Shown here: in pieces, positions 5,695-13,956 of the stretch
Layout: the number at the start of each line of letters is the position of its first letter
How positions within the stretch are numbered: position 1 is the stretch's first letter
Assembly (NCBI GenBank): GCA_035294465.1
Contig: DATGKW010000029.1
Location: 1-20,221, forward strand
Origin: Paraktedonobacter sp035294465
GTDB taxonomy: Bacteria; Chloroflexota; Ktedonobacteria; Ktedonobacterales; Ktedonobacteraceae
DNA length: 20,221 nucleotides
Reading direction: 5' to 3'
The notes under the pieces: generated by a model
What the model was told of the DNA's origin: nothing
The model's database searches: none
What the model saw: only the letters and a program-made list of their open reading frames with translations
Translations under genes and position numbers: made by a program

Positions 5695-8409
5695 ATGGCC
5701 ACACCCGCCCGTCGTCAATACTTACAGATCAAAAGCCAGTACCCTGATGCCATTCTTCTCTATCAGGTCGGCGACTTCTATGAGACATTCGATGAAGACG
5801 CCCGCATTGCCGCGCGCGAACTGCAAATTGTGCTAACCGCTCGCAACTACGGCGAGGAGCGGGTGCCGCTGGCAGGAGTGCCACTGCACGCCCTGGAAAA
5901 TTACGTGGGCAAGCTGGTCGCGCGCGGGTACAAAGTGGCTATCTGTGACCAGACGAGCGAGGTGCCGAACAGGGGCGTGGTTGAACGCGCTGTGACGCGC
6001 ATATTGACCGCCGGAACGCTCTCAGAGCCAAATCTGCTGCCCAGCCGCCAGAATAACTATCTGGCCTCCGTCATCTATGGGCGCACGGGAGCGGGCCTGG
6101 CGATGGTGGATGTAAGCACCGGCGAGTTCAGCGTCACATGGTTCGGCTCAGAAGAACTGCCCGCTTCTCTGGAAGCGGAGTTACAGCGCCTGGCCCCTTC
6201 GGAATGCCTGGTACCGGAAGCGCACGCGCTCCGTTTCCAACTGCCGGACGAAACCATGACCGTCACTCCCTGCCCCTCCTATTTCTTTGACCCGGAGCTT
6301 GCGCATGACAGGTTATGTAAACTTTTCGGAACGCATTCGCTAGAAGCGTATGGCTGCGCCCAGGTTCCCGAGGCTATCGCTGCGGCAGGCGCTATTGTAG
6401 CGTATCTGGAAAAGATGAATGAGCGACTGCTAGCGCTATTGACCGGACTGCGTTCGTATCGCACGACCAGCTATATGATACTGGACGCTCATACCCTGCG
6501 CAATCTGGATCTCTTGCAGGGAGCGCGCGGCGGAACCGTTCAGGGCAGTCTGCTCAACGTTATAGATCGCACAATCACCCCGATGGGGGCGCGCTTCCTG
6601 CGGCGCTCCCTGACCCGGCCCCTCCTCGATCTGATAGAGCTCAATGCCCGCCAGGAAAGTGTCGAGGAACTCTGCGAGAGCCCGGCTCTGCGCAGCCGCT
6701 TTACCATCTATCTGCAACAACTGGGCGATATAGAGCGCATCGCGGGGCGTATCCGCCAGGGAACGGCTGTGCCACGCGAGGTGCTGGCCTTGCACGACTA
6801 CTTGCAGACGGTACCGCAGTTGACCAACCTGCTACACGGTTGCAATACTCCCCTGCTCTACGAGCTGGCCGGGCAGCTAGATGCCTGCCCGCAGGTCAGC
6901 GAACTGATCGAGCGTGCTCTGGCGCGCAGCGGCAGCGAGGACGAGCAAGAAAATGATGGCCACCTGATCCGCGCTGGTTTCCACGCCGAACTGGACGAAC
7001 TTATTTCTTCAATTCGCGAGTCGCGCCGCTGGATGCTCTCTTTGGAGGCCCGCGAACGCGAGCGCACCGGCATTACCAGGCTAAAAGTTGGTTTCAATAA
7101 AGTCTTTGGCTACTATATCGAAGTCAGTAATGCCCGCCTGGACCTGGTGCCGGAGAACTATATCCGCAAGCAAACGCTGACCAACGCCGAACGCTTTATT
7201 ACCCCTGAGATGAAGGAGCACGAAGCGCGGATTTTAAGCGCAGAGGAACGCATTGATGAATTAGAGCGCAGCATCTACGCCGACGTTCTGCGCCAGTTGA
7301 GCGCCTATTATAGCCGCGTGATGCAGACAGCCGTGACGATTGCGCTGGTAGATATGCTGCTGAGCCTGGCCGAGGTGGCGGCGCATCAGGGCTATACGCG
7401 CCCGCAGCTCGACCAGAGCGGCGCTATCGAAATCATCGGCGGGCGTCATCCTGTGGTCGAATACGCGCTCGATGGCGATACCTTCATCCCCAATGATACC
7501 CACCTGGCATCAGTCGAAGAGGCAGATGGAGCCAGGATTATCCTACTAACGGGGCCAAACATGGCCGGCAAGTCGACCTATCTGCGCCAGGTCGCTCTGA
7601 TTGTCCTGCTGGCCCAGATCGGCAGCTTCGTCCCGGCCCGCAGCGCGCGCATTGGCCTGGTTGATCGCATCTTTACCCGCGTGGGCGCGGAGGATGATAT
7701 CGCTTCGGGCAAAAGCACCTTTATGGTCGAGATGGAAGAAACGGCCAGCATCCTGCACCAGGCCACGCGCCAGAGCCTGATCATCCTTGATGAGATTGGG
7801 CGCGGCACCAGCACCTATGATGGTCTGGCCATCGCGCGCGCTGTTGTCGAACACCTGCACAATACCATCGGTACGCGCACGCTCTTCGCCACCCATTATC
7901 ATGAACTGGCCGCGATGGCCGATGAGCTTACCCACCTGCGCGTTTACACCATGTCGATCACCGATGATGGCGCAGACAAGATCACATTTCTGCATCGCGT
8001 CGTGCCCGGCTGCCTGGGACGCAGCTATGGCGTTCATGTGGCGCGACTAGCCGGCATGCCCACAAGTATCGTTCAACGTGCAAACGAGCTTCTCAAGCAA
8101 CTGGAGACCAATCGCGGGCAGCTCCAGCAGGTTCTCTCGCTTGAGCAACAAAATGGGCGCACCGCGCAATTCGCCGGGAAAGGACAGAATAGCTCCATCA
8201 CTGAGCCAGCAAGTCATTACACCTGGCAGAGCCTGGAGGGACGTGCGTTCGGGCAGGCCCTGGAGGAAAACGGCGAGGATATTGCGGCGCTGCTGGATGA
8301 GATTAACGTGTACGCGATCACACCGCTTGACGCGCTCAATCTCCTCTTCGCCATGCAGAAGAAACGCAAAGGGGTTGGTCAGAGAGGGAGAAATGGACAC
8401 CATGCTTGA
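5695..8409 (+). CDS. mutS: DNA mismatch repair ATPase MutS
   Basis: The product is 904 residues, usual for bacterial MutS1. It recognises mispairs and small loops and recruits MutL. Residues 22-32 hold the mismatch-reading Phe-x-Glu (Phe28, Glu30 in VGDFYETF). Connector, lever and clamp regions follow, then the ATPase: Walker A GPNMAGKST (620-628), Walker B LIILDEIGRGTS with Asp699-Glu700, and the ATHYHEL loop (732-738). The C-terminal part ends with a helical segment before an Arg/Lys-rich tail. The frame is open much further upstream, into the VanZ-like gene, but GAGAGGA four nucleotides before ATG 5695 and the normal MutS N-terminus after it fix the start there. It overlaps mutL by 17 bases, so the two are translated from one message. 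Confidence 0.98.
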   Translation: MATPARRQYLQIKSQYPDAILLYQVGDFYETFDEDARIAARELQIVLTARNYGEERVPLAGVPLHALENYVGKLVARGYKVAICDQTSEVPNRGVVERAVTRILTAGTLSEPNLLPSRQNNYLASVIYGRTGAGLAMVDVSTGEFSVTWFGSEELPASLEAELQRLAPSECLVPEAHALRFQLPDETMTVTPCPSYFFDPELAHDRLCKLFGTHSLEAYGCAQVPEAIAAAGAIVAYLEKMNERLLALLTGLRSYRTTSYMILDAHTLRNLDLLQGARGGTVQGSLLNVIDRTITPMGARFLRRSLTRPLLDLIELNARQESVEELCESPALRSRFTIYLQQLGDIERIAGRIRQGTAVPREVLALHDYLQTVPQLTNLLHGCNTPLLYELAGQLDACPQVSELIERALARSGSEDEQENDGHLIRAGFHAELDELISSIRESRRWMLSLEARERERTGITRLKVGFNKVFGYYIEVSNARLDLVPENYIRKQTLTNAERFITPEMKEHEARILSAEERIDELERSIYADVLRQLSAYYSRVMQTAVTIALVDMLLSLAEVAAHQGYTRPQLDQSGAIEIIGGRHPVVEYALDGDTFIPNDTHLASVEEADGARIILLTGPNMAGKSTYLRQVALIVLLAQIGSFVPARSARIGLVDRIFTRVGAEDDIASGKSTFMVEMEETASILHQATRQSLIILDEIGRGTSTYDGLAIARAVVEHLHNTIGTRTLFATHYHELAAMADELTHLRVYTMSITDDGADKITFLHRVVPGCLGRSYGVHVARLAGMPTSIVQRANELLKQLETNRGQLQQVLSLEQQNGRTAQFAGKGQNSSITEPASHYTWQSLEGRAFGQALEENGEDIAALLDEINVYAITPLDALNLLFAMQKKRKGVGQRGRNGHHA

Positions 8410-10210
8410 GAGCCAGGAATATACACGTGTGCCAATTCTGCTTCTGCCACCTGAAGTGGCGGAGCGCATAGCGGCGGGTGAGGTCATCGAACGGCCCGTT
8501 TCCGTAGTCAAAGAACTGCTGGAGAACGCTCTGGATGCTTCGGCGCGCGAAATTCGCATCGAGGTACGCGGCGGAGGGCTGCGCTTGATTCGCGTAACGG
8601 ACGATGGAATGGGCATTCCCGAAGACGAATTAGCAAACGCCTGCGCTCGCCACAGCACAAACAAAATTCGTCGCGTCGAGGACCTTGAACATCTTTCCAC
8701 GCTGGGCTTTCGTGGCGAGGCCCTGGCCAGTATCGCCGCCGTCTCTGAACTGACCCTCCTCAGCCTCGCCTCCGAAGTGCAGGAGCGAGACATTGAGGAG
8801 GCCGGGGCGTATATCGTTGTGCGCGGCGGAGAGATCACTCAGCGTGGCAAACGCGCGCGCCTGCACGGCACAACCGTTACCGTGCGCGAGCTATTCTATA
8901 ATGTGCCTGCGCGCTTAAAGTTTATGCGCCAGGCCAGAACCGAAGGCGGTCATATTCTGCAACTGGTCCGGCGCTACGCCTCCGGTTATCCGGGTGTGCG
9001 CTTTACTCTGCAACTGGAAGAGCAGGTCGTCCTGCAAACCAGCGGCACTAACGACCTGCCAAAAACCCTGGCCGAAATCTATTATCTGCCCCTGCCCGAA
9101 ATGCTTCACTCCATCCATACAAACGTCCATGAGCAAGGGATCAGCTTCGAGATTGAGGGCTACGTGGGCAACCGTGCGCTGGCCCAGAACACACGCCAGC
9201 ATCTCACCCTTTTTATCAACGGGCGTTGGGTGCAAGCAAGATTTCTGCAAGAAGCCCTGGAGGGCAGCTATCGGAGCTTGCTTCCCAGGGGTATGCATCC
9301 GCTGCTCGTCCTGCACATTCGCGTACCCGCCGGAGAACTGGACGCGAACGTACATCCGGCCAAGACAGAGGTGAGACTCTTGCACGAGCGCGAAGTGGCC
9401 GGAGCAATTGGCAACGCGCTGCGCAGCGTGCTTGAGCGCAGCCCGGCGTTGCCTGAAGAAGTGCAGTTGCCTGGTCTGGGGCTGGTCTTTCAAGGACGCT
9501 TGCCGGGCATGAGGCGGCGCGGTCTGCGCCTGGCAGAGTCGGCAGGAGAATACCGTTCGCAAGAGGAGGCAGAGCGCAAAGGCAGCGCTGGCGCGGCAGA
9601 GATTCTGCGTGTGCTGCGTCCCCTGGCCCAGTTGCAACAAGCGGTAATTCTGGCCGAAGCGCCCGATGGCAGTCTCTACCTGATCGACCAGCACCGCGCC
9701 CACGAACGCGTAATCTACGAGCACCTGCGCCAGAAATACACCGGCCTGGTACAGGACCCCGCCAGAGGGGCAGAGGATGAATGGCAGGAAGCCGGGGACG
9801 CGCATCTTTTGTTAGAACCGGTAGTAGTCGAACTGAAGCGACACGAGGCAGAGCTTTTTGAGCAGCGTCTGCCCATGCTGCGAGAGCTTGGCCTGGAGTG
9901 CGAGCGTTTTGGAGGACGTAGTTTCCTGGTACGGTCAGTGCCTGGCGGCGTAGGTCAGGAGCAGCTGGCGGCGCACATTCCTGAACTGGCGCATATCGCC
10001 GCCGAAGATAGCAACGACTGGCAGGATCGGCTCTTAATCGGCCTGGCCTGCCGCTCAGCCCTGCGTCGTGGTCGCGAGCTGGCTCCCGCGGAGCAACGCG
10101 CTCTGCTCACCTCCCTGGCCGAAGTCACTACCCCCGCCGTCTGTCCGCACGGCAGCCCGATTTTGCTGCACTACAGCCGGGCCTTTTTGATTGATAAGTT
10201 TGAATGGTGA
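8393..10210 (+). CDS. mutL: DNA mismatch repair protein MutL, endonuclease type
   Basis: The product is 605 residues. The N-terminal GHKL ATPase shows ELLENALDA (Glu44, Asn45), DDGMGI (70-75) and STLGFRGEAL (102-111). After a short charged linker, the C-terminal dimerisation domain carries the metal-binding nuclease motif DQHxxxE (Asp432; read as DQHRAHERVIYE), an ACRSALRRG motif and CPHG at 584-587. This is the nicking form found in bacteria without MutH; here the usual Ala after DQH is Arg, while the metal ligands remain. AGGGAG just before ATG 8393 supports this start; ATG 8402 is an alternative. It overlaps the end of mutS. No mutH or dam gene is seen in the window. Confidence 0.97.
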   Translation: MDTMLESQEYTRVPILLLPPEVAERIAAGEVIERPVSVVKELLENALDASAREIRIEVRGGGLRLIRVTDDGMGIPEDELANACARHSTNKIRRVEDLEHLSTLGFRGEALASIAAVSELTLLSLASEVQERDIEEAGAYIVVRGGEITQRGKRARLHGTTVTVRELFYNVPARLKFMRQARTEGGHILQLVRRYASGYPGVRFTLQLEEQVVLQTSGTNDLPKTLAEIYYLPLPEMLHSIHTNVHEQGISFEIEGYVGNRALAQNTRQHLTLFINGRWVQARFLQEALEGSYRSLLPRGMHPLLVLHIRVPAGELDANVHPAKTEVRLLHEREVAGAIGNALRSVLERSPALPEEVQLPGLGLVFQGRLPGMRRRGLRLAESAGEYRSQEEAERKGSAGAAEILRVLRPLAQLQQAVILAEAPDGSLYLIDQHRAHERVIYEHLRQKYTGLVQDPARGAEDEWQEAGDAHLLLEPVVVELKRHEAELFEQRLPMLRELGLECERFGGRSFLVRSVPGGVGQEQLAAHIPELAHIAAEDSNDWQDRLLIGLACRSALRRGRELAPAEQRALLTSLAEVTTPAVCPHGSPILLHYSRAFLIDKFEW

Positions 10211-10254
10211 ACAGGCGGATGAAGTCGGGCTTAGCCTGATCTCACAATCAACCA

Positions 10255-10303
10255 TTCGCGAAGAGACAACGAACGAAGCTTCACCAGCCCACCTCTTCGC
10301 GAA
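10255..10303. terminator. Inverted repeat at the convergent end of mutL and the antitoxin gene
   Basis: TTCGCGAAGAG (10255-10265) pairs perfectly with CTCTTCGCGAA (10293-10303), with a 27-nt loop. It lies 44 nt after the mutL stop, and the right arm is inside the last codons of the minus-strand antitoxin. The loop is long and no T-run follows, so termination is possible but not certain. Confidence 0.4.
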
Positions 10304-10574
10304 ACTCTTCCCAGGACTTACTTTCACCACACGGCTTCTCCACCTTTGCCGCATGAGATAGATCTGCCTTCGCGCCGCCAAGCATGATTTCTACCATCGT
10401 TTGCAAGGACTCCACGTTCGCTAGCAATTCCTGGTAGACCTGGTAGGGAATGAGTGTGAGAGATGGCTGATTGCCACGTGTGATCACAAGTGCAGAACAG
10501 TCTTCAGAAAATTGCTCGGATACATCGTCTAAAATTTGCTGAACTTCTGCCAGAGTTATGATACGCTCTTTCAT
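10281..10574 (-). CDS. Phd/YefM-like type II antitoxin, no partner toxin seen
   Basis: The product is 97 residues. The N-terminal half resembles the Phd/YefM fold: an ITLAEVQQILDDV helix, then the strand-turn ALVITRGNQPSLTLIP and the helix YQVYQELLANVESLQTM. The C-terminal quarter is charged and ends SWEEFREEVGW, as in toxin-neutralising tails. In such systems the antitoxin binds operator DNA and a RelE/YoeB or Doc toxin. No toxin-sized gene lies on either side: the next genes are mutL (converging) and a hydrolase. It may be an orphan antitoxin, a relic, or act on a toxin elsewhere. The ribosome site is weak (GAAGAAG). Family assignment rests on pattern, not on a search. Confidence 0.7.
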   Translation of the reverse strand: MKERIITLAEVQQILDDVSEQFSEDCSALVITRGNQPSLTLIPYQVYQELLANVESLQTMVEIMLGGAKADLSHAAKVEKPCGESKSWEEFREEVGW

Positions 10575-10727
10575 TTTTCGCTTCTTCTTTCATAAAATGA
10601 TACATTTCTATAGAATATATTTTACTGACGTATTCAACAAGCAAACGATTCAATCATCGCCTGGTAGGAGGAACACCTGACGAAGATCCGTTGCACATAT
10701 GCATTACAACGGTAGAAGAATCGGCGA
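10575..10727. other. Intergenic stretch upstream of the antitoxin gene
   Basis: It contains the perfect palindrome TTCTATAGAA (10606-10615) in an AT-rich stretch just upstream of the antitoxin start, a plausible operator for Phd/YefM-type autorepression. CCGTTG/CAACGG (10688-10712) could fold as a hairpin after the hydrolase stop. No gene was recognised. Confidence 0.35.
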
Positions 10728-11540
10728 TCAGGAGAGCGTCTGGAGAAACTGGCGTATCGCCTGAATAAAGGCTTGTGGCTGCTCCAGGTTTGACAGATGC
10801 CCGGCGCGTGGAATAAGCACAAACTGGGATCCGGGAATTTGCGCGGCGTAGTCTCGCCCTACCTGCGGAGAAACCAGGGCGTCCTCTTCACCAACGATGA
10901 CGAGCGTAGGACAGGTGATCTTTGCTAATAAATTGCTCGAATCTGCTCGTACCGCCATACCACGCGAGGCGGCCGCGATACCATGAGGGGTAGCAGCATC
11001 AATCAACTGGCGCACGCGCACCTCCACTTCGGGCTGATGCTGACGGGTATACGGAGAGATCAGATTGGGCAGCAGAAGATCCGCGACCGCTCCAGTTCCC
11101 TGACTTTCAGCGAGTTGAGCCACGTTCTCGCGGTTGGCTCTAGCTGCGGGCGCGTCGTCACCTGGGCGCGTATCGGCCAGAATCAGGCCGCGCAGGCGTT
11201 GAGGATACTTGCGCGCGAAAGCAAAAGCCACGTAGCCGCCCATCGAGAGGCCGCATAACACCGCCTGCTGAATGCCCAGAGTATCCATCAATCCGGCGAC
11301 ATCGTCGGCAAACATAGCCATACTTGAAACGACTGGCTTGATCGGCGACGAGGTAATCTCACTTTCGCCGAAGCCGCGCCAGTCCAGCGCGATCAGGCGA
11401 TAGCGTTGATCAGTTAAAAGCGCCTGGATCTCACCGGCCCACATTTGTCGGTTGAGCGGGAATGCGTGCAGGAAGATAACTGGCAGTCCCATACCCCGGT
11501 CGTCGTATGCCAGCAGAAGCGCGTTGACTTGCGTTTTCAT
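10728..11540 (-). CDS. Alpha/beta hydrolase, 3-oxoadipate enol-lactonase-like
   Basis: The product is 270 residues, a complete alpha/beta hydrolase fold. The oxyanion motif is HAFP (25-28). The nucleophile elbow is GLSMGG with Ser99, followed by Asp220 in GEEDALV and His248 in AGHLSNLEQP, forming the catalytic triad. The overall pattern is closest to PcaD-like lactonases and esterases, but the substrate cannot be read from sequence. It starts 36 nt after the lipA stop on the same strand (AGGGG ahead of the ATG), as the last gene of the 2-oxoacid dehydrogenase/lipA run, so it is probably co-transcribed. Whether it serves that pathway (for example in thioester or lipoyl turnover) or is a passenger is open. 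Confidence 0.88.
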   Translation of the reverse strand: MKTQVNALLLAYDDRGMGLPVIFLHAFPLNRQMWAGEIQALLTDQRYRLIALDWRGFGESEITSSPIKPVVSSMAMFADDVAGLMDTLGIQQAVLCGLSMGGYVAFAFARKYPQRLRGLILADTRPGDDAPAARANRENVAQLAESQGTGAVADLLLPNLISPYTRQHQPEVEVRVRQLIDAATPHGIAAASRGMAVRADSSNLLAKITCPTLVIVGEEDALVSPQVGRDYAAQIPGSQFVLIPRAGHLSNLEQPQAFIQAIRQFLQTLS

Positions 11541-11576
11541 ACGCCTGCACCCCTTTTTTCCCCCGTCAGGGTTCTC

Positions 11577-12455
11577 TCAATCTTGCCGAGTCGCACTATC
11601 GGCCTGCTCGTGAGCGTGATAAGAACTACGCACAAATGGGCCGGACTCGACGTGACGGAAGCCCAGTTTCTTGCCCTCTTCCTTCAGAGCCGCGAACTCC
11701 TCCAACGGCACATAGCGCTGGATAGGCAGGTGCTGGAAGGATGGGCGTAAGTATTGCCCGATGGTGAGAATATCGACATCATGCTCGCGCAGATCGCGCA
11801 TGACTTGCAGCACTTCATCCCAGGTTTCGCCCAGGCCGAGCATAAAGCCTGATTTGGTAGGGGCCTGCGGGTTCATCTCCTTAGCCCATTTCAAGACCTG
11901 TAACGAGCGCTTATAGATCGCCTGGGGGCGCACCTTCTTGTAAAGCCTGGGAATAGTCTCAACGTTGTGATTATAAATATCCGGCTTCGCGTCCATGACC
12001 ACGCGCAACGCGTCATACACGCCTTTGAAATCGGGCGTGAGAACCTCGACCCTGCACTCCGGATTCAGACGGCGAATCCAGCGGATGGTAGCCGCGAAAA
12101 TGCCCGCGCCCCCGTCTCGCAGTTCATCACGATTGACCGAAGTCACTACAGCATGGCGCAGACCCATGCTCTGTACTGCCTCGGCCACGCGCTTTGGCTC
12201 CTCCCAGTCTAATCCCGTAGGGCGACCGGTCGCGACCGCGCAGAAGCCACAGCTACGCGTGCAAACGCTCCCCAGGATCATAAAAGTCGCGGTTCTGTGT
12301 CCCCAGCATTCGCCAATGTTGGGGCAACGCGCTTCCTCGCATACCGTGTGCAGCGTCTTACTGCGCATTAATTGCTTCAGATTCTCGTAGTTTTCGCCTT
12401 TCGGCGGGCGCACCCGCAGCCATTCTGGGCGGCGCTCAGGGATCATGGTCGCCAT
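11577..12455 (-). CDS. lipA: Lipoyl synthase
   Basis: The product is 292 residues, normal for LipA. This radical-SAM enzyme inserts two sulfur atoms into protein-bound octanoyl groups to give lipoyl groups. The auxiliary cluster motif CxxxxCxxxxxC is Cys39, Cys44, Cys50 (CEEARCPNIGEC). The radical-SAM motif CxxxCxxC is Cys65, Cys69, Cys72 (CTRSCGFC). The C-terminal RSSYHA (276-281) carries the conserved Ser that ligates the auxiliary cluster. AAAGGA lies ahead of the ATG; Met4 is an in-frame alternative. The gene follows E2, whose Lys43 is its expected target. No lipB or lipM octanoyl transferase is present here. Confidence 0.97.
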   Translation of the reverse strand: MATMIPERRPEWLRVRPPKGENYENLKQLMRSKTLHTVCEEARCPNIGECWGHRTATFMILGSVCTRSCGFCAVATGRPTGLDWEEPKRVAEAVQSMGLRHAVVTSVNRDELRDGGAGIFAATIRWIRRLNPECRVEVLTPDFKGVYDALRVVMDAKPDIYNHNVETIPRLYKKVRPQAIYKRSLQVLKWAKEMNPQAPTKSGFMLGLGETWDEVLQVMRDLREHDVDILTIGQYLRPSFQHLPIQRYVPLEEFAALKEEGKKLGFRHVESGPFVRSSYHAHEQADSATRQD

Positions 12456-12624
12456 TGCTTTTTTCCTTTATTTCAGCCTGCTTCCTTTCCGATTCGCAAT
12501 TCGGAGCAAGGACATCCGGCGCATAGCTGCTTGACTTATGCAGATTTTGCACTTATATTTCTTCTCTAGAGAGCCTGGCAGCGATCAACGCTCTGTTCCC
12601 ATCCCGCTAAGTGGGCTTGAAACA
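12456..12624. other. Gap between E2 and lipA with small dyads
   Basis: 169 nt without a gene. TCCGA/TCGGA near 12490-12505, GCATA/TATGC near 12521-12541 and the palindrome TCTCTAGAGA (12563-12572) are visible. They may form RNA structures that tune lipA expression, or an internal promoter; no convincing -35/-10 pair was found. Confidence 0.35.
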
Positions 12625-13914
12625 CTAATAGACGTCTATTTCGCGCCCGTAGCCCTCCAGGCTCTCGCGTACAGCCTTCAAGAAACCGCCGGAGCCGGCT
12701 CCATCGAGAATGCGGTGGTCAAATGAGAGGCAGAGATACATCATCGAGCGGACCGCGATGGCGTCATCCTCGATGACTACCGGACGTTTAACAACAGCAT
12801 TCATGCTCAGGATACCCGCGTGCGGTTGGTTAATGATCGGTACAGATATAATTGTACCAAATGTGCCGGTATTATTCACGACAAACGTACTGTTCTGCAT
12901 ATCCTGCAAGGTCAGCTTACTCGTGCGAGCTTTCTGCGCCAGCGTCGCGATCTGCCGGGCAAGCCCGGCCAGCGTATACTGATCGGCGTCGTAGATAGTT
13001 GGGACGACCAGGCCCTCATCGGTCGCGATGGCGATGCCCATATTGATGCGCTTCTTGATAACAATCCTGTTGTCCGAGGTCCAGCTTGAATTGAGCAACG
13101 GGAACTGGCGCAGGCCCGCGCACACCGCTTTGACGACAAACGGCACAAAGCTGATACTATACCCGTTCCGCTGTCTGAACTCTTCTTTATGCTTTTCCAG
13201 CCATTTCGCGATATTGGTCATATCCACCTCGACAACGGCTGTAGCGTGCGGCGAGGTATGGACGCTGCGCACCATATGCTCGGCTATAGCCAGGCGCATG
13301 CGGTTGGGCACCAGGATCTCTTCGTCCGCGCCGGACACATACGGCGCGACAGGCGCAGGCGCGGCTGGTGCAGGAGAGGGCGCAGGAGGAACGAATGCCG
13401 GGGTAGGAGCAGCCGGACGCCGGGCGATATAAGCCAGAATATCTTCTTTACGCACGCGCCCGCCAGCTCCGGTGCCTGGAATAGCATTCAGGTCAAGGTC
13501 ATGCTCGCGAGCCAGGCGACGGGCCAGCGGCGAGATACGCTGGCGCTCTTCTTCACGCTCGCGCCGGTGAGCTGGAGCAGGCGCAGCGGTAGAACCATTC
13601 CCGGCAGATACGGAGGATGTATTCAGCGCCTCAGGGGCCGAATCAGCGGTCGGTTCAGGCGTTGCCTCTATACCGGCCTCAACTTCTATCAGGGCGATAT
13701 CTGTTCCCACCGGCACCGTCTCATCAGCCTGGACCAGGATCTTGACCAGGCGACCCTCGACAGGCGATGGAAACTCAGCAGTTATTTTATCGGTAATAAT
13801 CTCAGCCAGCGATTCGTCTCGTTCGACCCAATCGCCCTCTTTTTTCAGCCAGCCACCTATAGTTCCCTCGGCAACCGATTCGCCCAGGCGTGGCATTTTT
13901 ACTGGCGTTGGCAT
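12625..13914 (-). CDS. Dihydrolipoamide acyltransferase (E2) of a 2-oxoacid dehydrogenase complex
   Basis: The product is 429 residues with three domains. The lipoyl domain (about 1-78) has Lys43 in TDKITAEFPSP as the lipoylation site. A Pro/Ala/Glu-rich linker leads to the peripheral subunit-binding domain (about 128-163: ISPLARRLAREHDLDL, GTGAGGRVRKEDIL). A second Ala/Pro linker (164-195) precedes the catalytic domain (about 198-429), which has the active site His400 and Asp404 in DHRILDGAG. E2 passes the acyl group from the lipoyl arm to CoA. There is one lipoyl domain only. It lies 42 nt after the E1beta stop. Sequence alone does not say whether the complex acts on pyruvate, branched-chain 2-oxoacids or acetoin, so no symbol is given. 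Confidence 0.95.
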   Translation of the reverse strand: MPTPVKMPRLGESVAEGTIGGWLKKEGDWVERDESLAEIITDKITAEFPSPVEGRLVKILVQADETVPVGTDIALIEVEAGIEATPEPTADSAPEALNTSSVSAGNGSTAAPAPAHRREREEERQRISPLARRLAREHDLDLNAIPGTGAGGRVRKEDILAYIARRPAAPTPAFVPPAPSPAPAAPAPVAPYVSGADEEILVPNRMRLAIAEHMVRSVHTSPHATAVVEVDMTNIAKWLEKHKEEFRQRNGYSISFVPFVVKAVCAGLRQFPLLNSSWTSDNRIVIKKRINMGIAIATDEGLVVPTIYDADQYTLAGLARQIATLAQKARTSKLTLQDMQNSTFVVNNTGTFGTIISVPIINQPHAGILSMNAVVKRPVVIEDDAIAVRSMMYLCLSFDHRILDGAGSGGFLKAVRESLEGYGREIDVY

Positions 13915-13956
13915 GTTTCTCGACTCCTTTGTCTTATCCAGGCTCTCTTTCTTCTC

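Noticed and set aside
8047..8838. Long minus-strand ORF opposite the mutS/mutL junction
   Set aside because: It lies opposite well-identified mutS and mutL coding sequence and has a Ser/Arg-rich composition typical of antisense frames; no motif.
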